A stretch of DNA of 11,156 nt from Chloroflexota bacterium (GCA_016210495.1 JACQUC010000188.1:1-11156), one strand, 5' to 3'; shown: positions 1 to 5,696, numbered from the stretch's first letter. Program-made: numbers and translations. Notes: generated by a model not told the origin, from the letters alone.

Positions 1-1
1 A

Positions 2-439
2 GGTGAGCGGCTGGGAGCCGTGCTAGATGCCTACCATATCTCCAGGTCCTCCTACGGCAAGACGGTCCAGAACCTGGCGCTGGCCTTCGCCTTCAATGGA
101 ATCGGCGTGCCGCTCGCCGTCACGGGCCTTGTGCATCCGATCTGGGCGATGGTCGCCATGGTGGCCAGCGTCAGTACGGTGCTGGGCAACTCCTTTGGGG
201 GAAGGCTCTTGCCGAGGCCGCGACGTGATCGTCGGACTCAGCTCACGCTGCGGATCGCGAATATGCACTGCGAGCACTGTCTCGCCCTGATCAGGCAGGC
301 CGTCGGCAAGCTACAGGGCGTGGAGAAGGTGACCGGCGACCCCGCCCGGCAGGTCGTGACGATTACTTATCGGGGAGGAGTGGCCGACCCTGACGGCATC
401 CGCGAGGCCATAATCGAGCAGGGCTTCCGGATTGCCTAA
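2..439 (+). CDS. 3' end of CopA-like P1B-type copper/heavy-metal ATPase with a C-terminal HMA domain (partial)
   Basis: The frame is open from the left edge, so the 5' part (phosphorylation and ATP-binding domains) lies outside the window. The first ~65 residues match the end of a P1B ATPase: a helix-start segment with SRSSYGKTVQNLALAF and NGIGVP, then the last two membrane helices ending near SVSTVLGNS. This is the CopA/ZntA TM7-TM8 layout. Residues ~75-145 form a complete HMA ferredoxin-like domain with the metal-binding motif M-H-C-E-H-C (cysteines encoded at 269-271 and 278-280) and the usual GVEKV and end-of-domain GFRIA segments. P1B ATPases normally carry HMA domains at the N terminus, so this C-terminal one is unusual. 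It could deliver Cu(I) or sense metal. A GTG at 20 is only an internal codon. Ends with TAA. Family assignment is firm; metal specificity (Cu most likely) is inferred. Confidence 0.85.
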   Translation, partial: GERLGAVLDAYHISRSSYGKTVQNLALAFAFNGIGVPLAVTGLVHPIWAMVAMVASVSTVLGNSFGGRLLPRPRRDRRTQLTLRIANMHCEHCLALIRQAVGKLQGVEKVTGDPARQVVTITYRGGVADPDGIREAIIEQGFRIA

Positions 440-476
440 ACGCTTGTCAGGAAGAAAAGAATACAGTGAGGAGCCG

Positions 477-724
477 ATGTTGCGCAACCTGATCGTGACC
501 GCGTTGGTAGCGGTTATTATGGCTGGCTTCGTCCTGGTTTTCACCGTTCTGAGGTCGCCGACGGGGAGGCGCCGTTGGACGGGATGGCCCGTGCACCAGG
601 GCCTTCAGGTGGAGCGGTCCCGACTGTGCCGCCAGTGACAGGGTATACCGAAGGCCAGGAGATCCGCTTCATCTTCTGGCCTTCGCTGCTGCTATTAGCC
701 ATCTCGCCTTTCGTGAGTAGATAG
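477..724 (+). pseudogene. Frameshifted and truncated remnant of a small membrane-anchored protein
   Basis: An ATG at 477 preceded by a GAGGAG ribosome-binding site opens a signal-anchor helix (MLRNLIVTALVAVIMAG...). In that frame the sequence after ~549 becomes low-quality Arg/Trp-rich peptide ending at 638. In another frame the protein continues convincingly from ~548: acidic SEVADGEAP, a Pro/Gly-rich linker, then GYTEGQEIRFI, up to TAG at 722-724. The switch needs one lost base (or two gained) near 546-551. GYTEGQEIRFI resembles the start of a secreted domain that I recall from Chloroflexota proteins, where HTEASDP-like residues usually follow. Here the sequence instead turns into a short hydrophobic tail and stops, so the domain is also truncated. 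The spacing downstream of the copper ATPase suggests a former operon partner. The frameshift is seen in sequence; the family link is from memory and uncertain. Confidence 0.55.
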
Positions 725-906
725 CATAGCTGGGCCTCATTGTGGCAGTGCTGCGGAGGACAGCGGTAGAACCGAGACCCAATCGGCGCACGGACCTGGC
801 ACGCCAATTGCAACAGGTTATGGATCGGCAAGACGTACCTTGCTGGCACTTGTATCCCAGCAGAGGACATTGTCGCTCAGAAACCTCTAATCCAAGGAGG
901 GTGATT

Positions 907-1413
907 ATGGCGGTTGAACAAAGACAGGCGGGATCGCTACTATTGCACGGTGTGATTGGCGGCGTCATCGCCGGCATCGTCTTTGCCATGTTCGAGATGG
1001 TGGTGGCGATGGTGATGGGAGGCTCGTTCTTCGACCCACTACGAATGATCGGGTCGATGGCCCTCGGCAGCGGTGCGCTATTGCCTACCTATCCGCTGGC
1101 TACTGCGGCAATAGTCGGGCTGGTTATGCATATGATGCTCTCGGCGATCTACGGAGTGATCTTCGTCTACTTGCTCGCCTACACCAATCAGCTAGCCGGC
1201 TCCACAAGCCTACTGCTGCTTTACGGCTCGCTCGTTGGTCTGGGTCTGTGGATCGTTAACTTTCTGATCATCGCGCCCTTCGTCTGGCCGCAGTTCACGA
1301 TGGTTAACCAGTTCTGGATGGGGTTTGTCGCCCACACGTTCTTCTACGGCACAGTAATCGGTGGCTACATAGCGGCCGTGAGACCGGGCGAAGTTGGGAC
1401 GCCAGCGCGGTAA
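907..1413 (+). CDS. Four-helix integral membrane protein of unknown function
   Basis: 168 residues. The start is ATG 907 because a consensus AAGGAGG (894-900) sits six bases upstream; the open frame extends back to 742 but that part has no ribosome-binding site and reads as non-hydrophobic filler. Four membrane helices are visible: ~12-36 (GVIGGVIAGIVFAMFEMVVAMVMGG), ~60-86 (with HMMLSAIYGVIF), ~98-120 (LLLLYGSLVGLGLWIVNFLII), and ~138-160 (FVAHTFFYGTVIGGYIA). Conserved-looking features are M/E in helix 1, His-Met-Met in helix 2 and Asn in helix 3. I do not recognise a named family with certainty; similar four-helix proteins of unknown function occur in Chloroflexota and Actinomycetota. Only 19 bases separate it from the rhodanese at 1433, so the two are probably co-transcribed. 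Confidence 0.75.
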   Translation: MAVEQRQAGSLLLHGVIGGVIAGIVFAMFEMVVAMVMGGSFFDPLRMIGSMALGSGALLPTYPLATAAIVGLVMHMMLSAIYGVIFVYLLAYTNQLAGSTSLLLLYGSLVGLGLWIVNFLIIAPFVWPQFTMVNQFWMGFVAHTFFYGTVIGGYIAAVRPGEVGTPAR

Positions 1414-1432
1414 CTAATCGAGGGGAGAAACG

Positions 1433-1795
1433 ATGGAACCGCAGATTACAACGATCCGGCGCATAACAAAGAAGGAGCTAAGAGAGGTATTGCAGAGAGG
1501 CGAAGGTGTTGTCATCGTCGATGCCCGCGAGCCCAAGGCGTTCGAAGCAAGCAACGTCAAGCCAAAAGCCTCGGTGCGCATTGCGCCGGGAACGGCAAAC
1601 GGGGAAACTGCCCGACTTCAGAAGAGCCAACAGATCGTAACTGTTTGAACGTGACCGCACGAGGAAAGTAGCGCCCGTGTGGCGCAGATGCTAAGGGAAA
1701 AGGGGTTCGTCAACGCACGGCCGTTAGAGCTCGGCTTCAACGCCTTGATAGCGATTGGTTATCCAATGGAGCTAAAGCAACCTTCCGTCCGCTGA
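1433..1795 (+). CDS. Candidate selenoprotein: single-domain rhodanese with U-x-U-P active site (two in-frame TGA)
   Basis: ATG 1433 follows GGGGAG. Residues 1-71 give a normal rhodanese start: helix ITKKELREVLQRGE, strand VVIVDAREP, then KASVRIAP and QQIVTV. Codons 72 and 74 are TGA (1646-1648, 1652-1654). The same frame then continues as P-HEESSARVAQMLREKGF, a NARPLELGFNAL segment and GYPMEL, ending at TGA 1793-1795; total 120 residues. Family members related to this one have a Cys-x-Cys-Pro catalytic loop followed by (H/N)E-x-S-SARVA, so both TGAs sit exactly at cysteine positions, including the persulfide-carrying residue. No other cysteine occurs in the protein. A hairpin with a bacterial SECIS-like layout follows at 1671-1685. 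If the TGAs are not read as selenocysteine the gene encodes an inactive 71-residue fragment. Mild oddities (Leu for the usual Gly and Trp in the GGFNAW segment) leave pseudogene decay possible. Confidence 0.65.
1671..1685 (+). promoter_or_regulatory. Candidate bacterial SECIS hairpin in the rhodanese coding sequence
   Basis: A perfect five-pair stem GCGCC (1671-1675) and GGCGC (1681-1685) closes a five-base loop CGTGT with G at loop position 2. The loop begins 21 bases after the second TGA and 27 bases after the first. The bacterial SECIS model, as I recall it, asks for an apical loop 16-37 bases after UGA, at least four upper-stem pairs and a G in the first two loop bases; all three hold. 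The stem is short and lies in GC-rich codons (S-A-R-V-A-Q), so a chance hairpin is possible. Confidence 0.45.
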
Positions 1796-1827
1796 ACCAT
1801 TCGCCCACAAATGCGCCGGTGAGCTTC

Positions 1828-2403
1828 CTAGTACACGGTGACAGAACCGATCTGCTCGGGGCTTAGCGCGTCCACTACTTCAAAGGTTCCCTTGTTAGTG
1901 GCAATGAACCATACTACGTCTATTTCCCCCGGATCTGCGTGAGCGTGCACCGCGTTGCCGGTAGGGCAGATCCCGGAGGTGCAGGTATGGAACGGGACCA
2001 ACTGTCCACCATTCCCATGATGAGATGCGTGTTCATCGGGCTCTGAATCTCCACCAACCTGGGCCTCTGATCGTCCCGTGGCGAGCCACAGCATGTCTTT
2101 GGGCACCAGTCCCTGGATGTGGAAGTGGTGTTCAATCTGTCCGAAGTTGCGCACCAACAACTGTACCCGCTTGCCCTCGGGAATGGAGATCGACGAAGGG
2201 CGAAGCCCATCGTCCGTCATCTCGACGTTGATGGTCAGAAACTCTCCACTCCACGCCGGTATCTCAGGCTGTTGGTGGGCGACAGCTTTGTTTGCGACAT
2301 GACCTGAGGTTTCCCGAGCAAACAGGGCCGAGACCACCGCCATCAACGCTACAACAGCGGCTATAAACTGCCAACGCTTCGGTGCCACGCTGTCGCGAAT
2401 CAT
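1828..2403 (-). CDS. Membrane-anchored cupredoxin-like protein with an inserted His/Cys-rich loop
   Basis: 191 residues; ATG at 2403 with GGTGAGGAG just upstream. An N-terminal signal-anchor helix (~11-29) is followed by a Greek-key cupredoxin-like domain: FLTINVEMTDDGLRPSSI, IPEGKRVQLLVRNFG, then IEHHFHIQG (H92, H93, H95), and a C-terminal VVWFIATNKGTFEVV strand pair. Between the His strand and the end lies a ~45-residue insertion rich in His, Asp and Glu with HTC-x4-C (C141, C146). In standard cupredoxins the C-terminal loop after GTFEF carries Cys, His and Met copper ligands. Here the corresponding residues read VVDALSPEQIG, lacking all three, so a classical type-1 copper site is unlikely. 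It probably faces outside the membrane. Last gene of the minus operon, 23 bases after the cytochrome c gene. Copper or another metal may bind in the inserted loop. Confidence 0.7.
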   Translation of the reverse strand: MIRDSVAPKRWQFIAAVVALMAVVSALFARETSGHVANKAVAHQQPEIPAWSGEFLTINVEMTDDGLRPSSISIPEGKRVQLLVRNFGQIEHHFHIQGLVPKDMLWLATGRSEAQVGGDSEPDEHASHHGNGGQLVPFHTCTSGICPTGNAVHAHADPGEIDVVWFIATNKGTFEVVDALSPEQIGSVTVY

Positions 2404-2426
2404 GTCTCCTCACCCCATCGGTCGGG

Positions 2427-3995
2427 CTATTTGGGCAGAGACTGGAGATAAGCGCCCACAGCCTCGATTTCGTCACCGCTGAGCTTGATAGATTGCATCT
2501 GTGGATTGTTCTCCAACTGATAACGGATATCGTCCGCGGTCTTTCCACGGATATTAGGCCCAACACTACCTCTCGCATCCTCGCCATGGCAGAGCTGACA
2601 TTTGGCTGACGATTGCGAAAATGTCTTCTGCCCCCGGGCTATCAGATCGGCGCTGGCTCCAGTTGGGGAGGCCGAGGACGCGGGCACCGTGCCCGCCTTG
2701 GCAGCCGGCGCCGTGGGTGCTGCGGTGGAGACGGGTGCAGTTCCGGCGGATGGGGTAGACACCTCGATGAACCTGATGCTGTGTACGTCACCGGGCATCG
2801 GGACGTAGCCCGTAACCTCGTCTGTGGCTGTGTCGATGATGCTTATCTCATAGCCACGGTTCTCTCCGACCCAGACCTCCCTGCCATCCGGAGTGAGGAA
2901 CACGTGGTCGGGCTGCTTCCCTACCTTGATCTCCTTGATTACTTTTTTCGCTTCGGTATCGACGACATACACACTGGTGCTTGAATTGGCGGCTCCGTAG
3001 GTCTTTTTGGCGACGTAAAGCTTCTTCCCGTCGTGGGTCAAGACGATACCGTACGGCGATCCGCCTAACGGCACGGTGGCCACGACCTGGTCTTTCTCAT
3101 CCCTGCTCTGCCCTATCTTGACCTGCATCACGTCGTTGCTGCCGGCATTGCTGACCCAGGCCGTCTTGCCATCGGCAGCAAAGGCTACCCAAACAGGCCC
3201 CACGCCCACTGGGACAAAAGCCGTCTCTTTGAAGGTGGAAAGGTCGATTTTTGAGATCCAGCCTTTTTGGTCGGAAAGATGAGAGCTCGCCGTTATGTAG
3301 GCAAACGAGCCATCCGGAGAGGACCAGCCTGAGTAGGGGCGGCCCACGACGGTACTGAATGGTATGTGGCCTATCACCTCGTTACTATTGTTTGGGTCAA
3401 GGACTATTTGTCCATGTTCCGGATTGCCGGTGTCCACCAGAATAAACCTGTCCGTCTGCTTGTAAGTGCCCTCATCGGCGTGGTGGGTATAGGCGCCGAC
3501 GTCAAGTGTCTTGGCCAGCTTCAAGGAACGCCCGTCCAGAATATGCAGCTTCCTGGAGCTGCCGACGAAGCTCGGCAAGTAGATCCACCGGGCATCTGCG
3601 GATACGGCCAAGCCGTGGGTCTGATAGCCTCTGGGCATGTCCACGGCCACCTGCACCAGGACTCTTCGACTCCTGACATCCACCACCGTGAGAAAGTTTG
3701 AAGCAGCAGGACTATCGTAGGCCATACCCGATTGCACAAAAGCCAGCAGTTGCCCGGGCTGGGCTTCATAAGCTGGAGGTCCACTTGCGTCGAACATCTC
3801 AACGCCAATCCCAAACGGAGGCGTGGGCGTTGGAATGGCCTGTTGCAGCTTCGCCAGCTCGCTTTCCTTGGCCTGCAGTCGAGCTTGGAGCGCGTTGAAG
3901 TCTGATTGGGAGACACCACTGGTACAGGCAGATAGCAAAAGCGCCGTTAGCAACAACAGCGCCCCAACAACCGACACAGCGCTTATTCTTTGCAC
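2427..3995 (-). CDS. Lipoprotein: d1/YVTN-type beta-propeller fused to a C-terminal cytochrome c domain
   Basis: 522 residues from GTG at 3995, chosen because GGAGG lies seven bases upstream and the protein then begins MQRISAVSV..., a textbook lipoprotein signal with lipobox L-S-A-C (C24). A TTG at 4034 in frame is less likely. After the lipid Cys comes a short coiled coil (FNALQARLQAKESELAKLQQA) and a PTPTPP linker, then a seven/eight-bladed propeller (~75-400) with repeated SPDG/TPDG-type turns as in cytochrome d1 and YVTN proteins. An Ala/Pro/Thr linker leads to a class I cytochrome c domain with C-Q-L-C-H (C466, C469, H470), and Met in NNPQMQ as likely sixth ligand. NirS and NirN carry cytochrome c before d1, so the order here is reversed. 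Whether the propeller binds heme d1 is not shown; electron transfer at the outer face of the membrane is inferred. Lies between a rhodanese lipoprotein and a cupredoxin-like gene. Confidence 0.8.
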   Translation of the reverse strand: MQRISAVSVVGALLLLTALLLSACTSGVSQSDFNALQARLQAKESELAKLQQAIPTPTPPFGIGVEMFDASGPPAYEAQPGQLLAFVQSGMAYDSPAASNFLTVVDVRSRRVLVQVAVDMPRGYQTHGLAVSADARWIYLPSFVGSSRKLHILDGRSLKLAKTLDVGAYTHHADEGTYKQTDRFILVDTGNPEHGQIVLDPNNSNEVIGHIPFSTVVGRPYSGWSSPDGSFAYITASSHLSDQKGWISKIDLSTFKETAFVPVGVGPVWVAFAADGKTAWVSNAGSNDVMQVKIGQSRDEKDQVVATVPLGGSPYGIVLTHDGKKLYVAKKTYGAANSSTSVYVVDTEAKKVIKEIKVGKQPDHVFLTPDGREVWVGENRGYEISIIDTATDEVTGYVPMPGDVHSIRFIEVSTPSAGTAPVSTAAPTAPAAKAGTVPASSASPTGASADLIARGQKTFSQSSAKCQLCHGEDARGSVGPNIRGKTADDIRYQLENNPQMQSIKLSGDEIEAVGAYLQSLPK

Positions 3996-4035
3996 GTCTT
4001 TGCCTCCACGCGAATTCCTTCCTCCTTTGGCCAAA

Positions 4036-4473
4036 CTACCTCACGAGCTTGCCGCGCCACGCAGCCATGCCTCCCGCGAGGTTCCTAACCTGGCCGTAGC
4101 CTCGCTCGGCCAAAAGGCTGCCGGACGCGTCCCCCATGGGTCCTGTGTGGCATACAAGCACGATCTTCGTTTCGGGGTTAAGCTCGTTCATCCGCTTATC
4201 GAACTCCTCGAATGGGACGTTCTGAGCGCCGGTGATGTGGCCGGCTCGGTACAGTTCCGGCTCCCTGAGGTCCACGATCACCAGCTTCTCCCCCGCGTCG
4301 ATCTCGGATTGAAGCTGCTGAGGATTCATCGTCGAATACGTAAACTTGGCTGGCTTTTCGTTACCTTGCTGCGTCAGGGGGGCATTCTGGGCCGTGCCGG
4401 TGTCGGCCGCGCAGCCGGTAGCGACAACGACCGAGGTTATCAAGAGCGCCACCACCCAACGGTTAAATGTCAC
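4036..4473 (-). CDS. Rhodanese-domain lipoprotein (extracytoplasmic sulfurtransferase)
   Basis: 145 residues. GTG at 4473 is the start, with AAAGGAAGG five bases upstream. The N terminus is a lipoprotein signal: hydrophobic WVVALLITSVVV, lipobox A-T-G-C (C21), then a Thr/Gln/Asn-rich tether. The rhodanese domain (~46-145) has the LVIVDLREPELYRAGHI strand-turn typical of the family, the VPFEEF segment, and an active-site loop V-C-H-T-G-P-M-G with catalytic Cys108, followed by NLAGGMAAWRG. PspE-like periplasmic rhodaneses are the nearest type. It transfers sulfane sulfur or acts as a persulfide or thiol carrier outside the membrane. Unlike the rhodanese at 1433, it keeps an ordinary TGC/TGT active-site cysteine. 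Twelve bases separate its start from the end of the upstream MerT-like gene. Confidence 0.88.
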   Translation of the reverse strand: MTFNRWVVALLITSVVVATGCAADTGTAQNAPLTQQGNEKPAKFTYSTMNPQQLQSEIDAGEKLVIVDLREPELYRAGHITGAQNVPFEEFDKRMNELNPETKIVLVCHTGPMGDASGSLLAERGYGQVRNLAGGMAAWRGKLVR

Positions 4474-4485
4474 GTGGCCTTCCTT

Positions 4486-4800
4486 TCATCTGACCAAGAA
4501 GAAGTAGTTGGAATACAGATAGTAGCCGGCCGAGATCAAGAGCAACAGGGTTGACGCCCAAAGTAATCGCGCCTGGAATGGGCGCACCAAGCTGCGTCCT
4601 TTCCGAGCGCTGTAGTGGGCCACAGCCAGCGCCAGTACTCCAAGCGCCAAGAACCATATTTGATACTTCGAGAAAAACACTGTCGTGCTAAAGGCGAGCC
4701 CACTCAGACCGAGGGGCAAAATGATGATCGGCGCGAATCACGCCAGGCACGCCAAGGCAGAGGAGACCATAGCGATGGCCTCTGTTGCTCTGCTCTTCAT
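4486..4800 (-). CDS. Candidate selenoprotein: MerT-like three-helix membrane protein with C-x-x-U motif (in-frame TGA)
   Basis: The frame starts at ATG 4800 behind a strong GGAGGTGA, reads 20 codons (MKSRATEAIAMVSSALACLA), meets TGA at 4740-4738, and continues intact as FAPIIILPLGLSGLAF... to the stop at 4486; 104 residues with the TGA read through. Three membrane helices: ~8-34, ~42-61 and ~75-96. The first helix resembles mercuric transporter MerT, whose helix 1 has Cys-Cys-x-x-Pro then LxxLGxSGAW. Here the TGA falls three residues before the Pro, the position of the second MerT cysteine, and Cys18 lies three before it (C-x-x-U). A good ribosome-binding site for the short upstream part and homology across the TGA argue that one protein is made. 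A SECIS-like hairpin follows. Role: metal or thiol handling in the membrane, inferred. First gene of the minus operon. A TGC-to-TGA nonsense mutation is the alternative. Confidence 0.62.
4698..4717 (-). promoter_or_regulatory. Candidate bacterial SECIS hairpin in the MerT-like gene
   Basis: On the minus strand, GCCC (4717-4714) pairs with GGGC (4701-4698), and CTC (4713-4711) pairs with GAG (4705-4703), with one bulged T at 4702. The apical loop is GGTCT (4710-4706). Seven pairs, a loop beginning with GG, and 27 bases between the TGA and the loop fit the bacterial SECIS model. The loop matches the GGUC(U) core of the well-studied E. coli fdhF element, which also carries a bulged U, although there on the 5' side. 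Confidence 0.55.
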
Positions 4801-4866
4801 AAACTGTCACCTCCAGCTCACTCGATTCTGGCGCCTCGGACGAACGCATATTCGTAGGGTAACTTA

Positions 4867-4896
4867 ACTATATTGGTTCACCTCTCGCCATGCTAA
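4867..4896 (-). promoter_or_regulatory. Possible promoter of the minus-strand operon
   Basis: On the minus strand TTAGCA (4896-4891, four of six matches to TTGACA) and TATAGT (4872-4867, five of six matches to TATAAT) are 18 bases apart. This would start transcription near 4860, about 60 bases before ATG 4800. Only a pattern match; no other -10 in this divergent region looks better for this direction. Confidence 0.3.
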
Positions 4897-4920
4897 GGGC
4901 TGATGGAGTAAAATAATGTA

Positions 4921-4950
4921 GTCCAGCCGACAAAAGCGGCGATACTGGAC
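4921..4950. promoter_or_regulatory. Inverted repeat in the divergent intergenic region
   Basis: GTCCAG (4921-4926) and CTGGAC (4945-4950) are perfect inverted copies. Inside them CCG and CGG pair further around an ACAAAAG loop. It lies between the minus operon (start 4800) and the Crp/Fnr-type gene (start 5007), about 75 bases upstream of the proposed minus-strand transcription start. It could be an operator for the neighbouring regulators or a hairpin in the leader of the regulator mRNA. The sequence does not match the TTGAT-N4-ATCAA Fnr box or the TGTGA-N6-TCACA Crp box. Confidence 0.35.
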
Positions 4951-5006
4951 CGCTCGTGGCACGCTGCCAGAGTTGTGAGCGAGTAGGAAGTGCTGAGGTG
5001 AGGTTG

Positions 5007-5696
5007 ATGAAGGGCCTGTCTGTAGCAATAGTAGAACATCTGCACAGGATCGATGTTTTTGGCGGTCTGAGCCGGGAGGAGATCGGGCCACTCTTCAAGG
5101 GCGTTCAAGAGCGGGAATACCCGTCGGGAGCATTTCTCTATTCTCCCGGTGACTCGGGCGAGCGTCTTTTCGTCTTGAAGACGGGCCGTGTGGATATCTA
5201 CAGGCTCACTCCCACCGGCAAACGATTGATAGTGAGACGTCTCGCCGCCGGCACGATATTCGGAGAGATGGGGCTGCTGGGGCAGAGTCTACAGGGATGC
5301 TTCGCCGAGGCAACGGAGCAGTGCCTGGTGTGCATCGCGACCCGTGAGCATCTCCTCGGGGTTCTCAGACAGCACCCCGAGGTGGCCCTCCGTATTCTGG
5401 AAGTAGTAGGCAATCATCTGAGGCAAACGGAGGATCGGCTGGAACAGGCGCTCTTCAGTCCGGTTCAACAAAGGTTGGCCAACTTCCTGCTGACGAATAT
5501 GGACTCGTCAAGTGGGACGGTCGCCGGCTACACCCACGAAGAAATCGGGGATACGATTGGAGCCCTACGCCCAACGGTGACCGAGACGCTGTGCCTGCTG
5601 CGCGATCAGGGGCTCGTGGCGGTGGAACGCAAGCGAATTCGGGTCACCAACCGCGACAAACTGCAAGAGATCGCACAGGGGGCGGACGCCCGCTGA
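5007..5696 (+). CDS. Crp/Fnr-family transcriptional regulator
   Basis: 229 residues from ATG 5007, preceded by GAGGTGAGG; an upstream GTG at 4956 in frame lacks a ribosome-binding site. Residues ~12-130 form the cyclic-nucleotide-type beta roll (VFGGLSREEI, YSPGDSGERLFVLKTGRVDIY, GTIFGEMGLLGQ). A long dimerisation helix (~125-150) leads to a C-terminal winged helix-turn-helix (~175-212) with THEEIGDTIGALRPTVTETLCLLRDQGLV. The canonical cAMP pocket has P-R-S/T-A after FGE-ALL; here it is SLQGCFAEA, without the Arg, so cAMP is unlikely. There is no N-terminal Fnr-type cysteine cluster, but C98, C106 and C109 are grouped in the sensor domain. The recognition helix (R-P-T-V-T-E-T) differs from that of Fnr and Crp. 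The gene is divergent to the minus operon and is followed 20 bases later by a sensor kinase, so it probably controls this locus. Confidence 0.87.
   Translation: MKGLSVAIVEHLHRIDVFGGLSREEIGPLFKGVQEREYPSGAFLYSPGDSGERLFVLKTGRVDIYRLTPTGKRLIVRRLAAGTIFGEMGLLGQSLQGCFAEATEQCLVCIATREHLLGVLRQHPEVALRILEVVGNHLRQTEDRLEQALFSPVQQRLANFLLTNMDSSSGTVAGYTHEEIGDTIGALRPTVTETLCLLRDQGLVAVERKRIRVTNRDKLQEIAQGADAR

Noticed and set aside
742..906. N-terminal extension of the four-helix membrane protein from GTG 742
   Set aside because: No ribosome-binding site at 742 and a non-hydrophobic, Arg-rich peptide; AAGGAGG lies exactly before ATG 907.
1433..1648. A normal 71-residue gene ending at the first TGA
   Set aside because: It would stop before the catalytic loop, and the same frame continues with clear family sequence to 1795.
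3996..4034. TTG start at 4034 for the propeller-cytochrome lipoprotein
   Set aside because: GTG 3995 has GGAGG at good spacing and gives a compact lipoprotein signal; the extra 13 residues are Gly/Arg/Lys-rich and contain the ribosome-binding site.
3823..4554. 243-codon plus-strand open frame
   Set aside because: It is antisense to the two lipoprotein genes and has no recognisable domain, signal or ribosome-binding site.
4956..5006. Upstream start of the Crp/Fnr-type gene giving an N-terminal C-x-x-C
   Set aside because: No ribosome-binding site before 4956, while ATG 5007 has one; the cysteine pair is therefore probably not translated.
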